A stretch of DNA of 64,000 bases, from contig CALJKW010000050.1 of NCBI GenBank assembly GCA_937980205.1, positions 216,597 through 280,596 on the forward strand, written 5' to 3'. Below, piece by piece: positions 56,095 to 64,000 of this stretch. How positions within the stretch are numbered: position 1 is the first letter of the stretch; each line of letters starts with the position of its first letter. The notes beneath the pieces were generated by a model. It searched no databases. It worked only from the letters and a program-made list of their open reading frames with translations, and was not told the DNA's origin. The stretch comes from an uncultured Myxococcales bacterium (GTDB lineage: Bacteria; Myxococcota; Myxococcia; Myxococcales; Myxococcaceae). Position numbers and translations under genes: made by a program.

Positions 56095-59000
56095 TCACGG
56101 GACGACCGTCGCCGCGGAAGTATCGCTCACCGCGGGGGTGGTGTTGGGGACCGTCGCGGTGATGGTCGCGTTGCCCGTCTGGAAGCCGCCCGTCACCAGG
56201 CCGCTGGAATTCACGAATGCCGTGAGCTGCGCGCTCGAGCTCCAGTTCACCTGAGTCGTCACATCGAGCGTCGAGTTGTCGCTGAACGTCGCGGTCGCGG
56301 TGAGCTGCCGCGTCTGCTGGCGGGCAACGGTGAAGCTCGCCGGGGTGACGTCCAGTGACGACGGTGTCACGTTGGTAACGGTCACGCCCGTGTTGCCGCT
56401 GACGCTCATCGCTCCGCCGGTGGAGGCGGTGATGGTGCTCATGCCCGGCGTCGCGGTGGCGGTGACGAAGCCGCTGGCATTCACCGTCGCGACGTTCGTG
56501 TTGCCGGAGGTCCACGTGACGCTGCCGGTGAGGTCCCTCGTGCTGCCGTCGCTGTAGTTGCCGGTGGCGCGGAACTGCCGCCCGAAGCTCTTGGGCAGCG
56601 AAGCGTTTGCCGGCGTCACGGTGATGGACTGGAGGGTCGCCGTGTTGACGGTCAGCTGCACGGTGTCGGTCTTGCCGGTCGACGTCTGGGTGAAGGTGAT
56701 GGTGGTCGTCCCGACGGCGACGCCGGTGACGACCCCGCCGCCCGCGCGCGGGAAGCCGGAGGCGTTGCTCACGGTGGCCACCGCCGTGTTCGCCGAGCTC
56801 CAGCTGAAGCCATTCGTGTTCGTGACGTCCTGCGACGTCCCATCCGAATACAGCGCGGTGCCGGTCAGCTGCCTCGTGTCATTGACCGGGACGGTCGCCG
56901 GGTCGGGGGTTATGTACAGCGAGTCGACCGTGGCCGCGGTGACGGTCATGGTCGCCGTGCCGCTGACGCTTCCCATCGTCGCGGTGAGGGTCACTTGCTG
57001 CAGCGCCTGGTTGACGGCCGTCGCCAATCCCTCACTGCCTGCCGCATTGGAGATGGTGACGGTGTTGGTGTTGCTCGAGCTCCAGACCACCTGGGTGGTC
57101 AGGTTCTGCGTCGAGTTGTCGGTGAACGTGCCCGTCGCGGTGAACTGCTGGGTCTTTCCTTTCGCCACCGAGGCGCTGGCCGGCGTGACGGCGATGGACT
57201 GCAGCGTCGCGTTGGTGACGGTAACCTGGGTGGAGCCAGACCTGCCTCCGAACGCCGCGGTCAGGGTCGTCGTACCCGGCGCGACCCCGGTGACGAGGCC
57301 CCGATCTGCGGACGCGTTCGAGACGGTTGCGACGTTCGTCGCGCTCGACGTCCAGGTCGCCTGACGGGTCAGGTCCTGCGTCGTGTTGTCCGAGTAGGTG
57401 CCGGTGGCGGTAAAAGCGCGGGTCGTCCCTTTGGCGAGGCTGGCGTTCGCGGGCGTCACCGCGATGGACTGGAGCGTCGCTGCGCTGACCGTCACGTTCG
57501 CCGTGCCGCTCAGCGTCTGGATGGTCGCGGTGACCGTCGCGCTGCCCGCCGCCACTCCGGTGACGAGGCCCTTCTGGCCGCTGGTGTCGCCGACCGTCGC
57601 GACGTTGGTCGCGCTGGACGTCCATACCGCCTGCGCCGTGACGTCCTGTGTCGAGCCGTCGCTGAAGGTCCCTTCCGCGGTCAGCTGAGCGGTCGCGCCC
57701 GCGGGGACCGTGGCGGTCGCCGGTTTCACCACGACCGAAGCGAGCGCGGCGTTGGTGACGGTCAGGGTCGTGTTGCCCACCGTCCCACCGAGCGTCGCGC
57801 GGATGCTCGCGCTTCCCGCGGCGACCGCGGTGGCGAGCCCCTGCGACCCCGACGCGTTCGAGATGGAAGCGACGGCGGTATCCGTCGAGGCCCAGTTCAC
57901 CTGGTTGGTGAGGTCGAGCGTCGTCTGGTCGGAGTACTGGCCCGTGGCGACGAACTGGATCGTCAACCCCTTGGCGCGCGTCGGGCTCGGCGGCGTCACG
58001 GTGATGGACTGCAGGGTCGCCGAGGTGACCGTCACCAGCGTCTGGCCGCTGACGCCAGAGAGGGTGGCGGTCACCGTCGCCGTGCCCGCCGCGACGCCAG
58101 TCACTCGGCCGCGGGGAGTCGCCGCCACCGAGACCTTATTGGCGTCGGAGCTCGCCCAGGCGACCTGGCCGGTGATGTCCTGCGTCGTGCCGTTGGAGAA
58201 GCTGCCGGTCGCCACCAGGTCGATCGAAGCGCCGATCGGCACGGAGGGGTTGGCCGGCGCGACTGAAATGGCCGTCAGCGAGACGTCGGTGACGGTCAGC
58301 TGCGCCGTACCGGTGACGCCCCCCAGGGTCGCGGTGATCGTCGCCGATCCGGCGAGCATTCCCTGCGCGACGCCTGCGGCAGAGACGGTCGCGATGCTCG
58401 GGTTGGACGACGACCACGTCACCGCGGACGTGAGATCTCGGGTGGTCCCGTCCGAATAGTTGCCGGTTGCCTGGAACTGTTGCGTCGTGTTCTTCGCGAT
58501 GGACGCGGCCGCCGGCGCCACGGCGATCGAGCTGAGGGCGGGCCCGGCGCTCACCACCACGCTGATCGAGGTGGACTGCCCGGCGTAGGTGGCCTCGATG
58601 GTCGCGGTACCCTCGGCCAAAGACTCGACCCTGCCGGCGGTGACCGTCGCAATCGCCGGAGCCTGGCTCCTCCAGGTGGCCAGCGCAGTGACGTCTTCCG
58701 TGCTGCTGTCCCGCCGGGTGGCGGTGAGGGTCAGCTGCTGCGATGCTCCGGGGGCGAGGGTGACGGCCGAAGGCGTGATCGCGAGCGAAACGACCGGGTT
58801 CGCGTCCGCCTTCAGCACCACGGTGGCGAAACCGCGCCTGTCAGCGTCGGCCTTGGCGGCGGCCACGACCTTGATCGTCGGTTCGGCAGGCAGCGCGGGG
58901 GGCGCGGTATAGAGTCCTTCCGCGGTGATGGTGCCGTTCGCGTCGCCGCCCTCCACCGACCAGTCGACGTCCGCCGGAACGGCGGTGAACTGCTGTGTCG

Positions 59001-59133
59001 CGTTGAGCACGACCTCGACGTTCGCCGGCGAGACTTCGATGGAACCGCCGGCGGGCGGTGTGACGCCGCAGTTGCAGCCCGCGGCGAGGAGGGCGGCGGT
59101 GAGAAGGGCGAAGACAAGCCACTGCGCTCTCAT
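56095..59133 (-). CDS. Big_2-repeat (bacterial Ig-like) lipoprotein, 1012 aa
   Basis: ATG 59133 with lipobox signal WLVFALLTAALLAAGC. After a short N-terminal Ig domain the protein is ten or so tandem ~85-100-residue Big_2 domains, each of the form LQSIAVTPANASLAKGTT ... FTATGTYSDNTTQDLT ... VTWSSSNTNVATVS ... GVAAGTATVTAT. Such rods carry adhesins or hold surface structures away from the cell. Repeats are strongly similar at the DNA level, so copy number may vary. No C-terminal passenger is present: the protein ends with a repeat. Last gene of the ECF-caspase operon or separately transcribed (85-nt gap). Confidence 0.93.
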   Translation of the reverse strand: MRAQWLVFALLTAALLAAGCNCGVTPPAGGSIEVSPANVEVVLNATQQFTAVPADVDWSVEGGDANGTITAEGLYTAPPALPAEPTIKVVAAAKADADRRGFATVVLKADANPVVSLAITPSAVTLAPGASQQLTLTATRRDSSTEDVTALATWRSQAPAIATVTAGRVESLAEGTATIEATYAGQSTSISVVVSAGPALSSIAVAPAAASIAKNTTQQFQATGNYSDGTTRDLTSAVTWSSSNPSIATVSAAGVAQGMLAGSATITATLGGVTGTAQLTVTDVSLTAISVAPANPSVPIGASIDLVATGSFSNGTTQDITGQVAWASSDANKVSVAATPRGRVTGVAAGTATVTATLSGVSGQTLVTVTSATLQSITVTPPSPTRAKGLTIQFVATGQYSDQTTLDLTNQVNWASTDTAVASISNASGSQGLATAVAAGSASIRATLGGTVGNTTLTVTNAALASVVVKPATATVPAGATAQLTAEGTFSDGSTQDVTAQAVWTSSATNVATVGDTSGQKGLVTGVAAGSATVTATIQTLSGTANVTVSAATLQSIAVTPANASLAKGTTRAFTATGTYSDNTTQDLTRQATWTSSATNVATVSNASADRGLVTGVAPGTTTLTAAFGGRSGSTQVTVTNATLQSIAVTPASASVAKGKTQQFTATGTFTDNSTQNLTTQVVWSSSNTNTVTISNAAGSEGLATAVNQALQQVTLTATMGSVSGTATMTVTAATVDSLYITPDPATVPVNDTRQLTGTALYSDGTSQDVTNTNGFSWSSANTAVATVSNASGFPRAGGGVVTGVAVGTTTITFTQTSTGKTDTVQLTVNTATLQSITVTPANASLPKSFGRQFRATGNYSDGSTRDLTGSVTWTSGNTNVATVNASGFVTATATPGMSTITASTGGAMSVSGNTGVTVTNVTPSSLDVTPASFTVARQQTRQLTATATFSDNSTLDVTTQVNWSSSAQLTAFVNSSGLVTGGFQTGNATITATVPNTTPAVSDTSAATVVP

Positions 59134-59218
59134 GGGAATCTCCGTGGTGGGGTGCCGGCCGGCCTCGCGCACGGCGCCCTTTCGCCAAGCTCATACGCCC
59201 CGCCGCGGCGGACTGGAT

Positions 59219-60109
59219 CTACAAATGTTCGGAGAAGTCGTTCGGCGACGAGCACTGCGCATCGCCCACCTCCGGCGGAGGCGAAGCGCAGGCGCCGGGC
59301 GATAGAAAATCGAGCTTGCCGTCGGCGTCGTCGTCCTGACCGTCGTCGCAGGCGATCATCCCGCGTTCCGAGGAGTCGGAGCCGTTGCTGCAGCCAGGAT
59401 CTCCGGCGCCGAAGCTCGTCCGGTAGTCCACCCTGCCGTCGCAATCGTTGTCGAGGCCATCATCGCAGGCCAGGCCGGCCCGGGTCTCTGCACCGTCACC
59501 GGGTCCTTCGCAGCCGGGGTCGCCCCCGCCGGTAGCGACGTAGTCGGTCGAGCCGTCGCCGTCATTGTCCGTTCCGTCGTCGCACGGACCCGCACCGCGC
59601 TCGCTCGAGTCGAGGACACCGCCGCAGCCGGGGTCGCCGCCACCGTGAGCCCCGTAGTCGCTCAGCCCATCAGCGTCATTGTCGGAGCCGTCGTCGCACG
59701 CCACGCTTCCGCGCTCGCTCTGGTCTGCCGCGGATTGACAGCCAGGATCGCCCGCGGCACCGAAGTCGGTGAGCCCGTCGCCGTCGTTGTCCAGGCCGTC
59801 GTCGCACGCGCCGGAGCCGCGCTCGTCGAGGTCGTCCGGCGAGGCACAACCGTCGTCGGCGGCGTCGACCCGGCCGTCGCCGTCGTCGTCGACGCCGTTT
59901 CGACACGCCGGCGTCCCGCCATCGGGGCTCTTCGCCTGAGGGTCGCCGGGGACGGCGCTTGGCGGCGTCCAATCGCAGGTCTTCGCCGGCGTGCACACCT
60001 GCCCTCGAGGACAGTTCTCGTCGCTGGCGCATGGCGCGCCGGTCAAGCCGACGAGACAGGCGGTGAGCGCGCCCACCGCACACGCCGCGGCGAGAAGAGG
60101 CCTCGTCAT
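59219..60109 (-). CDS. DG-repeat lipoprotein with Cys-rich collar
   Basis: 296 aa. Lipobox MTRPLLAAACAVGALTAC, then a CASDENCPRGQVC collar. Six ~35-residue repeats of the form ACDDGLDNDGDGLTDFG ... GDPGC ... SERG, i.e. paired calcium-binding loops (DxDxDG) each pinned by a disulfide. This is a myxobacterial surface repeat; it is expected to need calcium for folding. Overlaps the TPR-PEGA gene by 4 nt, so it is translationally coupled to the caspase operon. Confidence 0.9.
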   Translation of the reverse strand: MTRPLLAAACAVGALTACLVGLTGAPCASDENCPRGQVCTPAKTCDWTPPSAVPGDPQAKSPDGGTPACRNGVDDDGDGRVDAADDGCASPDDLDERGSGACDDGLDNDGDGLTDFGAAGDPGCQSAADQSERGSVACDDGSDNDADGLSDYGAHGGGDPGCGGVLDSSERGAGPCDDGTDNDGDGSTDYVATGGGDPGCEGPGDGAETRAGLACDDGLDNDCDGRVDYRTSFGAGDPGCSNGSDSSERGMIACDDGQDDDADGKLDFLSPGACASPPPEVGDAQCSSPNDFSEHL

Positions 60110-60876
60110 TCGGCGCGTCCGTCAAACCAGAGCAGCCACCCGCCCGTGGCCATCAGCGCGAGGGTGGCTGCAAAGAGGACATTTGCAGCCAGCGAGTGGT
60201 CGCGGGCTCGGTCGAAGAGCTGCTGCGCAGTTCCGCCGTCGTGAACGCTCTGACGCAGCTCCTGCGAGTTGCGCTGGGCGGACACGCCAAAGCCGATGCC
60301 GATGCCCGCCGTGGCGATGCCCGCGGCGGCGACTGCGGCGCCGATGACGGATGCGGGACCGCGGCGACGAGGAATGGCCCACAGCTCCTCGGTGGTCCCC
60401 TTGGACAGCGACACCGTACGAAGGAGCGTTTCAGTCTCCACGTCGATCCGTACCACGTGTTGGCCCGGCTCGAGCCGAACGGCCGTGGGAGTGTGCCCGA
60501 TGGGGCCGGCGTCGAGCCAGACCCGACCACCCACGGGCACCGAGTGAACGCGAAGAAGGGCCGCTTCGTGGCCCTCCTGGACCACCGCCGCGAGCGCTCG
60601 CCGCTGCTCCTCGAGTCCGGGCAGCGATTCATGTCCCGGGGCGCGCGCCGCTTCGTCGAGCCAAGCGAGCGCGCGTTCCAGGTCCGCGGAACGGAGCAGT
60701 GACTGCGCCGCGTTGTAGGCGGCATGCGCGTGAGGCCGCCGGCCAAAGCTCTCGATGAAGAGCTGGGCCGCCTCCGTCCATCTGCCCGCGGTGGCCGCCG
60801 CCTCTGCCTCGTCGAACGTCTTCTTCGGAGACCCCTCAGTGAGCGTGACCGAACAGACCAAGAGTAGCGTCAACAT
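60106..60876 (-). CDS. TPR-PEGA membrane protein
   Basis: 256 aa. Short signal (MLTLLLVCSVTLTEG), TPR-like helices (FDEAEAAATAGRWTEAAQLF, HAAYNAAQSLLRSADLERAL), a PEGA domain at ~108-150 (LLRVHSVPVGGRVWLDAG, HTPTAVRLEPGQHVV), then two TM segments (VIGAAVAAAGIATAGIGI and VLFAATLALMATGGWLLW). The same plan (TPR, beta domain, two TMs with a short helix between) is seen in the protein at 23475-24551. PEGA domains bind surface or wall components. 14 nt after the caspase gene. Confidence 0.85.
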   Translation of the reverse strand: MLTLLLVCSVTLTEGSPKKTFDEAEAAATAGRWTEAAQLFIESFGRRPHAHAAYNAAQSLLRSADLERALAWLDEAARAPGHESLPGLEEQRRALAAVVQEGHEAALLRVHSVPVGGRVWLDAGPIGHTPTAVRLEPGQHVVRIDVETETLLRTVSLSKGTTEELWAIPRRRGPASVIGAAVAAAGIATAGIGIGFGVSAQRNSQELRQSVHDGGTAQQLFDRARDHSLAANVLFAATLALMATGGWLLWFDGRAE

Positions 60877-60890
60877 CGCAGGATCCGCGC

Positions 60891-62207
60891 TCAGTAGGGA
60901 TTGCTCATCAGCGGCGAGACGACGCCCGGTGGCAGGGCGAGCTCAGGGGGAGGGAAGGGCCTCTCCGGACGGCGAACCGGGACTCCCGGCATCTGCGCCG
61001 CGAAGCCGTCGTAGAAGCTCCTCCCATAGGGAACCGCGAACAGCCGCTGGTCGAGCTCCTCGGAGAGGCTGCCGCGCGCCGCCAGTGATTGCGACCGGAA
61101 GCTTCCGGCGGACACACGCAGCGTTCCGTCCGCCGTGAAGACGAGCTTCGCCTCTCGATCGGTTCCGCGGAGGTAGTAGAAAGGGCTCGGCGGCGGCGCG
61201 AGGACGAGCCGGTTGCCGATGGCTTTGTGGAAGTCGCCGACTCGGACGCCGCGCGCATCTTCCAGGAAGAAGCGCCCGGCCACCTCGCCGCTGAGCGCGA
61301 TGAATTGCCTCCCTCCACCCGAGAGATCGACGACGGGGCGGTGCAGATCGAGCGCCGGAGCGCGCGCGAAGAGCGCCGTTCGGGCCCGCGGGTCGTCGAG
61401 CGACGCATTCGCGGCCTGAATGAACGCCGCGACCTCGGAGTACTCGACCTGCCCGTCTTCGTTGACGTCGGCGGCGCCCAGCAGGGCGGAGCGGACCTCG
61501 TGCGAGAACACCCCCGCCTGGAAGCCCTCCCACTCGTGGCTCTCCTGGCGCTTCGAGGTCGACAGCAGCACGCCGGTGTTGGGATGACGTGAGAGATCTT
61601 CGTCGAGCACGTATTCCGCGATGCGAGCCGAGTGGTCTGGTCCACGCTCGTCGCCGCCACCGCGCGAGTTGACCATGAAGTACGAGTCGCAGGCGTCGAT
61701 GATGACGTGATTGAAGGTCGCCTTGGACCGCGACACGACGTCGCGGAACAGGTTCGCGCGGGTGAAGCGCTCGTCGAGCAGCGAAACGTAGCCCATGCCG
61801 CCGCTGACGCTGCCGTGTCCGACGAAGACGAAGACGAAGGTCGTTGCGCGCCCGTCGCTGCCCTCGCGCTCGATCTCGCGGTTCAGCGCGTCGATGGCAC
61901 TTACGAGGTTCGCGCGGGTCGGCGCGCGCGCGGACGCGGCCGACTCTGGGAACAGCCGCTGCGACTCGACGTCGAGCACGGCGAGGAGGACCGTCTTCGC
62001 GCCGAAGCGCTTGAAGAGCTCTTCGTATCTGGCGGCGTCGTCGTCCGCGAAGCGCAGGGGCTTGTCCGCCGCGTCGAGCGAATGGTTGTTGCCGACGACC
62101 AGCGCGAATGTTCCTGCCGCGGAGGGTGTGGCCAAGCCAAGCGTCGCCGCGAGACACGCGGCGATCGGGAAGGACCGCAGAGAGGGCCCGGGGGTCATCG
62201 GGCGCAT
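60891..62207 (-). CDS. Secreted caspase-like (peptidase C14) protease
   Basis: 438 aa with a signal peptide (IAACLAATLGLATPSAAG). The p20-like domain at ~33-260 includes FALVVGNNHSLDAADKPLRF, ADDDAARYEELFKRF, catalytic His131 (FVFVGHGS) and Cys173 (VIIDACDSY). Both dyad residues are present. An EF-hand-like VNEDGQVEYSE segment lies at ~248-258, and a beta-rich C-terminal domain (~290-438) ends Pro-rich. It is probably processed and active in the periplasm, unusual for a bacterial caspase. Encoded after an ECF sigma/anti-sigma pair, so likely produced under envelope stress. Confidence 0.93.
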   Translation of the reverse strand: MRPMTPGPSLRSFPIAACLAATLGLATPSAAGTFALVVGNNHSLDAADKPLRFADDDAARYEELFKRFGAKTVLLAVLDVESQRLFPESAASARAPTRANLVSAIDALNREIEREGSDGRATTFVFVFVGHGSVSGGMGYVSLLDERFTRANLFRDVVSRSKATFNHVIIDACDSYFMVNSRGGGDERGPDHSARIAEYVLDEDLSRHPNTGVLLSTSKRQESHEWEGFQAGVFSHEVRSALLGAADVNEDGQVEYSEVAAFIQAANASLDDPRARTALFARAPALDLHRPVVDLSGGGRQFIALSGEVAGRFFLEDARGVRVGDFHKAIGNRLVLAPPPSPFYYLRGTDREAKLVFTADGTLRVSAGSFRSQSLAARGSLSEELDQRLFAVPYGRSFYDGFAAQMPGVPVRRPERPFPPPELALPPGVVSPLMSNPY

Positions 62208-62245
62208 GCTACCAGAGGGACATCGGCCTGGCTGTTCGGCTTCAT

Positions 62246-63031
62246 TCAGTCTGGCGTCACGGTGAGGAGCACGGGTGGTGGGTCTTCGTCGGTGCCGGTG
62301 GGCGCCGGGAGGCCGGCTGCGTCGGCGGTCACGGGCGCGTCGTCGAGCAGGTAGGCCCGCACCTCGATCTGCCCCGGGTGGTGATTCGCTGCCAGGCGGA
62401 TACTGCCCGGGAGCACGACCTCAGCGGCGGACGCCGCCACCGGCAGCGCTGGCGGGCCGGATCTCGGGCCGTGATACCAGTGAGCTTCGCCGTGGGCGTC
62501 CACGCCGACCACGGAGAGGTAACCCGGTCTCGCCGCCGAGTACGACGTCTGGATCAAGCCCGAGCGGGGACAGGACAGACTCTGTCCAGGACCGGCAGAG
62601 GCGAGAACCGCTCCGTCCGCGGCGAGGCAGAACAGCCGGACGTGGAGGGCGGTGGCCGTCGACCGTCGCGGCTGATACCTGTCGTCCTTCGTGGCCAGGC
62701 GCGTGGCTCCGATCGCGGCAACCACCCCTGCTGCGCAGGCCACCCCTGCGGCAACCATCAGCGGCCGCAGTCGCGACGGACTTCTCCTCCCGAGGTCCCG
62801 CAGGATGTCGCTCTCCACGCGGCCAACCGCCCGGTCCGAGAGCCCAGCGTGGCCAAAGGCCGCCCGCTCGAAGCTCGCGAGGGCGTCGTACTGCTCGCCG
62901 CATTGCCTGCATCGTCGGGCATGGGCGCGCGCCCAGGTTCCGCCGAATCGGGGCGCGGAACGCACGAACTCCGAGCGGAGAATCCATTGCGCGATCTGGC
63001 ATGCGACGGTCATGCGAAGAGGCTCCATCAT
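62246..63031 (-). CDS. Membrane-bound anti-sigma factor with partial zinc-finger
   Basis: 261 aa. The N-terminal ~90 residues are cytoplasmic with HARRCRQCGEQYDAL, the HxxxCxxC of zinc-finger anti-sigma (ASD) domains. The TM helix is at ~91-110 (LMVAAGVACAAGVVAAIG), followed by a beta-rich periplasmic domain (LHVRLFCLAADGAVLASAG, YLSVVGVDAHGEAHWYHG). It should hold the adjacent ECF sigma factor until an envelope signal is sensed. Starts 29 nt after the sigma gene. Confidence 0.85.
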   Translation of the reverse strand: MMEPLRMTVACQIAQWILRSEFVRSAPRFGGTWARAHARRCRQCGEQYDALASFERAAFGHAGLSDRAVGRVESDILRDLGRRSPSRLRPLMVAAGVACAAGVVAAIGATRLATKDDRYQPRRSTATALHVRLFCLAADGAVLASAGPGQSLSCPRSGLIQTSYSAARPGYLSVVGVDAHGEAHWYHGPRSGPPALPVAASAAEVVLPGSIRLAANHHPGQIEVRAYLLDDAPVTADAAGLPAPTGTDEDPPPVLLTVTPD

Positions 63032-63060
63032 GTCATTCGCCCCGGCGGAGAAAAACGGAT

Positions 63061-63699
63061 CTAGCGCAGCCGCGAATCGCGGAGCCTCTCGGAGCTGTAA
63101 GCGGCCAGGTACCCGCGCTGCTGAAGATATTCCAACAATCGCGCCTTGATGCGCGCCTCCGACCTGCGCACCTGGATCCGCGTCAGGCCAAGCGCCGCGG
63201 CGGCTTCCTCCTGCGACAGCTGCCGAGAGAACCGCGCTTCGTAGATCCCGGCCTCGCGTGCGTCCAGGGTCGCGAGGAAGGCGTGGATGATCGCCTCGAC
63301 TTCTCTGTCTTCGACGATGGATTCCAGCCCTGCATCAGGGCTCTGGGCGCTCACGCCATCGGCGGGAAGGGGTTCGCTTGCCGGACGCCGCCGCCGCAGG
63401 TCGCTGATGACGTAGTTGCGCGCGATGCCGAGCAGCCAGCCTTCGAAGGGGCGAATGCCGTCGTACCGCTGGCGAGCGTCTTCGCGAAACACGCGCACGA
63501 AGATGTCCTGGACGGCGTCTTCGATCTCGCTTGCAGTCGAAAGGCCCGCGAAGTGCCTTCCATCGGCCTCCACCGCGAAGCCCCTCCGCAGATACTCGGC
63601 CAGGCGCTGGACGTGGGCTCGGTAGACGTAGCTCAGTGCGCCAGCCTCTCCGCGCCTGAAAGCCCCCAGTAGCTCCCTGTCCTCATGAAGAAGGCGCAT
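63061..63699 (-). CDS. ECF (sigma-70 family) RNA polymerase sigma factor
   Basis: 212 aa. Region 2: ELLGAFRRGEAGALSYVYRA, EIEDAVQDIFVRVFRED, GIRPFEGWLLGIARNYVISDLRRR. Region 4: FLATLDAREAGIYEARFSRQ, LSQEEAAAALGLTRIQVRRSE. A ~30-residue linker separates them. It directs transcription of its own operon in typical ECF fashion. First gene of a run of six same-strand genes ending at 56095. Confidence 0.95.
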   Translation of the reverse strand: MRLLHEDRELLGAFRRGEAGALSYVYRAHVQRLAEYLRRGFAVEADGRHFAGLSTASEIEDAVQDIFVRVFREDARQRYDGIRPFEGWLLGIARNYVISDLRRRRPASEPLPADGVSAQSPDAGLESIVEDREVEAIIHAFLATLDAREAGIYEARFSRQLSQEEAAAALGLTRIQVRRSEARIKARLLEYLQQRGYLAAYSSERLRDSRLR

Positions 63700-64000
63700 T
63701 CAGAAGTGTTGAAAGCGGCTGGAGCCTCGGCGGAACCACCCGTGAAATCATTTGCTCGGCGACCATCCATGCCAGTTCATCACCTACCGTGGATTTGCGT
63801 CGCAGATTGTCGCAGATAATCCGTACCCGTTCGTCGAGCACCGTCGCCCGGCGCCAAGCTGAAGCGCGTATTTGGTCGCGCACGCTGCGGCAGCGGGTGA
63901 GCGAAGTGGCCGCAGCGCACTCGCAGTGGGGCCTTGAGCCCAGAGTGGAGTTGACCCGATCCCGTGGAGCGCGTCGGGCTTCGCTGTGAGCCCGAGGCTT
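63700..64000. other. Upstream region of the ECF operon, no gene
   Basis: Nothing supported is encoded. AT-rich patches occur at ~63740-63840 upstream of the ECF gene, where its promoter should lie, but I could not identify a -35/-10 pair with confidence. Confidence 0.5.

Noticed and set aside
56095..59133. Tandem repeats considered as a CRISPR array or satellite
   Set aside because: The periodicity is ~255-300 bp and codes for Big_2 domains in frame; there are no short identical repeats with unique spacers.
1..64000. tRNA, rRNA, riboswitch or CRISPR features
   Set aside because: None seen on reading both strands by eye; I could not run tRNAscan or Infernal, so small RNAs may be missed.

Overview
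High-GC DNA, almost certainly from a myxobacterium (Myxococcota). The evidence is a TIGR02266-type PilZ protein, an FHA-domain sigma-54 activator, a Hanks-type Ser/Thr kinase with a PEGA tail, a MYXO-CTERM-like sorting signal, many lipoproteins with Cys-rich 'DCxxGxxC' or 'CDDGxDNDGDG' motifs, and long spurious antisense ORFs typical of about 70% GC coding DNA. I cannot name genus or species. No rRNA, tRNA or CRISPR array was seen.

Layout. (1) 0.4-10.3 kb, mostly minus strand: a PilZ gene behind two tiny membrane proteins; a complete tetR-MFP-RND-TolC efflux operon; two more TetR regulators. Each TetR gene has its own perfect or near-perfect palindrome at its promoter. (2) 10.35-15.5 kb: a ten-gene minus-strand redox operon led by an ArsR regulator (YceI, PrxQ peroxiredoxin, two small membrane proteins, DoxX, a DsbA/FrnE-like protein, NAD-dependent epimerase, ferredoxin, hotdog thioesterase). 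The DsbA-like gene has an in-frame TGA exactly at the first Cys of the CxxC site, followed by a 40-nt SECIS-like hairpin, so it is a strong selenoprotein candidate. (3) 15.5-23.5 kb: several damaged genes, a CHAP/FG-GAP lipoprotein, an AraC regulator, then a patchwork of gene fragments containing a 437-bp near-identical copy of the peroxiredoxin locus.

(4) 23.5-48.4 kb: a locus that looks co-regulated by sigma-54. An FHA/AAA+/Fis activator (26278-27558) sits among genes with -24/-12 promoters: a 353-aa unknown protein, a six-gene plus-strand operon (33802-42017) and a large beta-helix/CBM9 lipoprotein (44945-48253). The six-gene operon encodes an NBR1-like Ig lipoprotein, an SCP2-like protein, a Clp-like AAA+ ATPase fused to a kelch propeller, a partner AAA+ protein whose Walker motifs have decayed, and two proteins I cannot place. 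A G8/CEMIP-like beta-helix protein, a MYXO-CTERM surface protein and a PEGA Ser/Thr kinase lie in the same interval. This is the best candidate for an undescribed system.

(5) 49-55.1 kb: an insertion island. It holds a broken IS91-type transposase, a four-gene DDE + AAA ATPase (TniA/TniB-like) transposon, an ISKra4-type transposase missing its N-terminus, a multicopper-oxidase-like fragment and a 131-bp repeat also present at 22 kb. (6) 55.2-63.7 kb, minus strand: a lipoprotein, then an operon of ECF sigma, anti-sigma, caspase-like protease, TPR-PEGA membrane protein, DG-repeat lipoprotein and a 1012-aa Big_2-repeat lipoprotein, consistent with an envelope-stress or surface-structure module.
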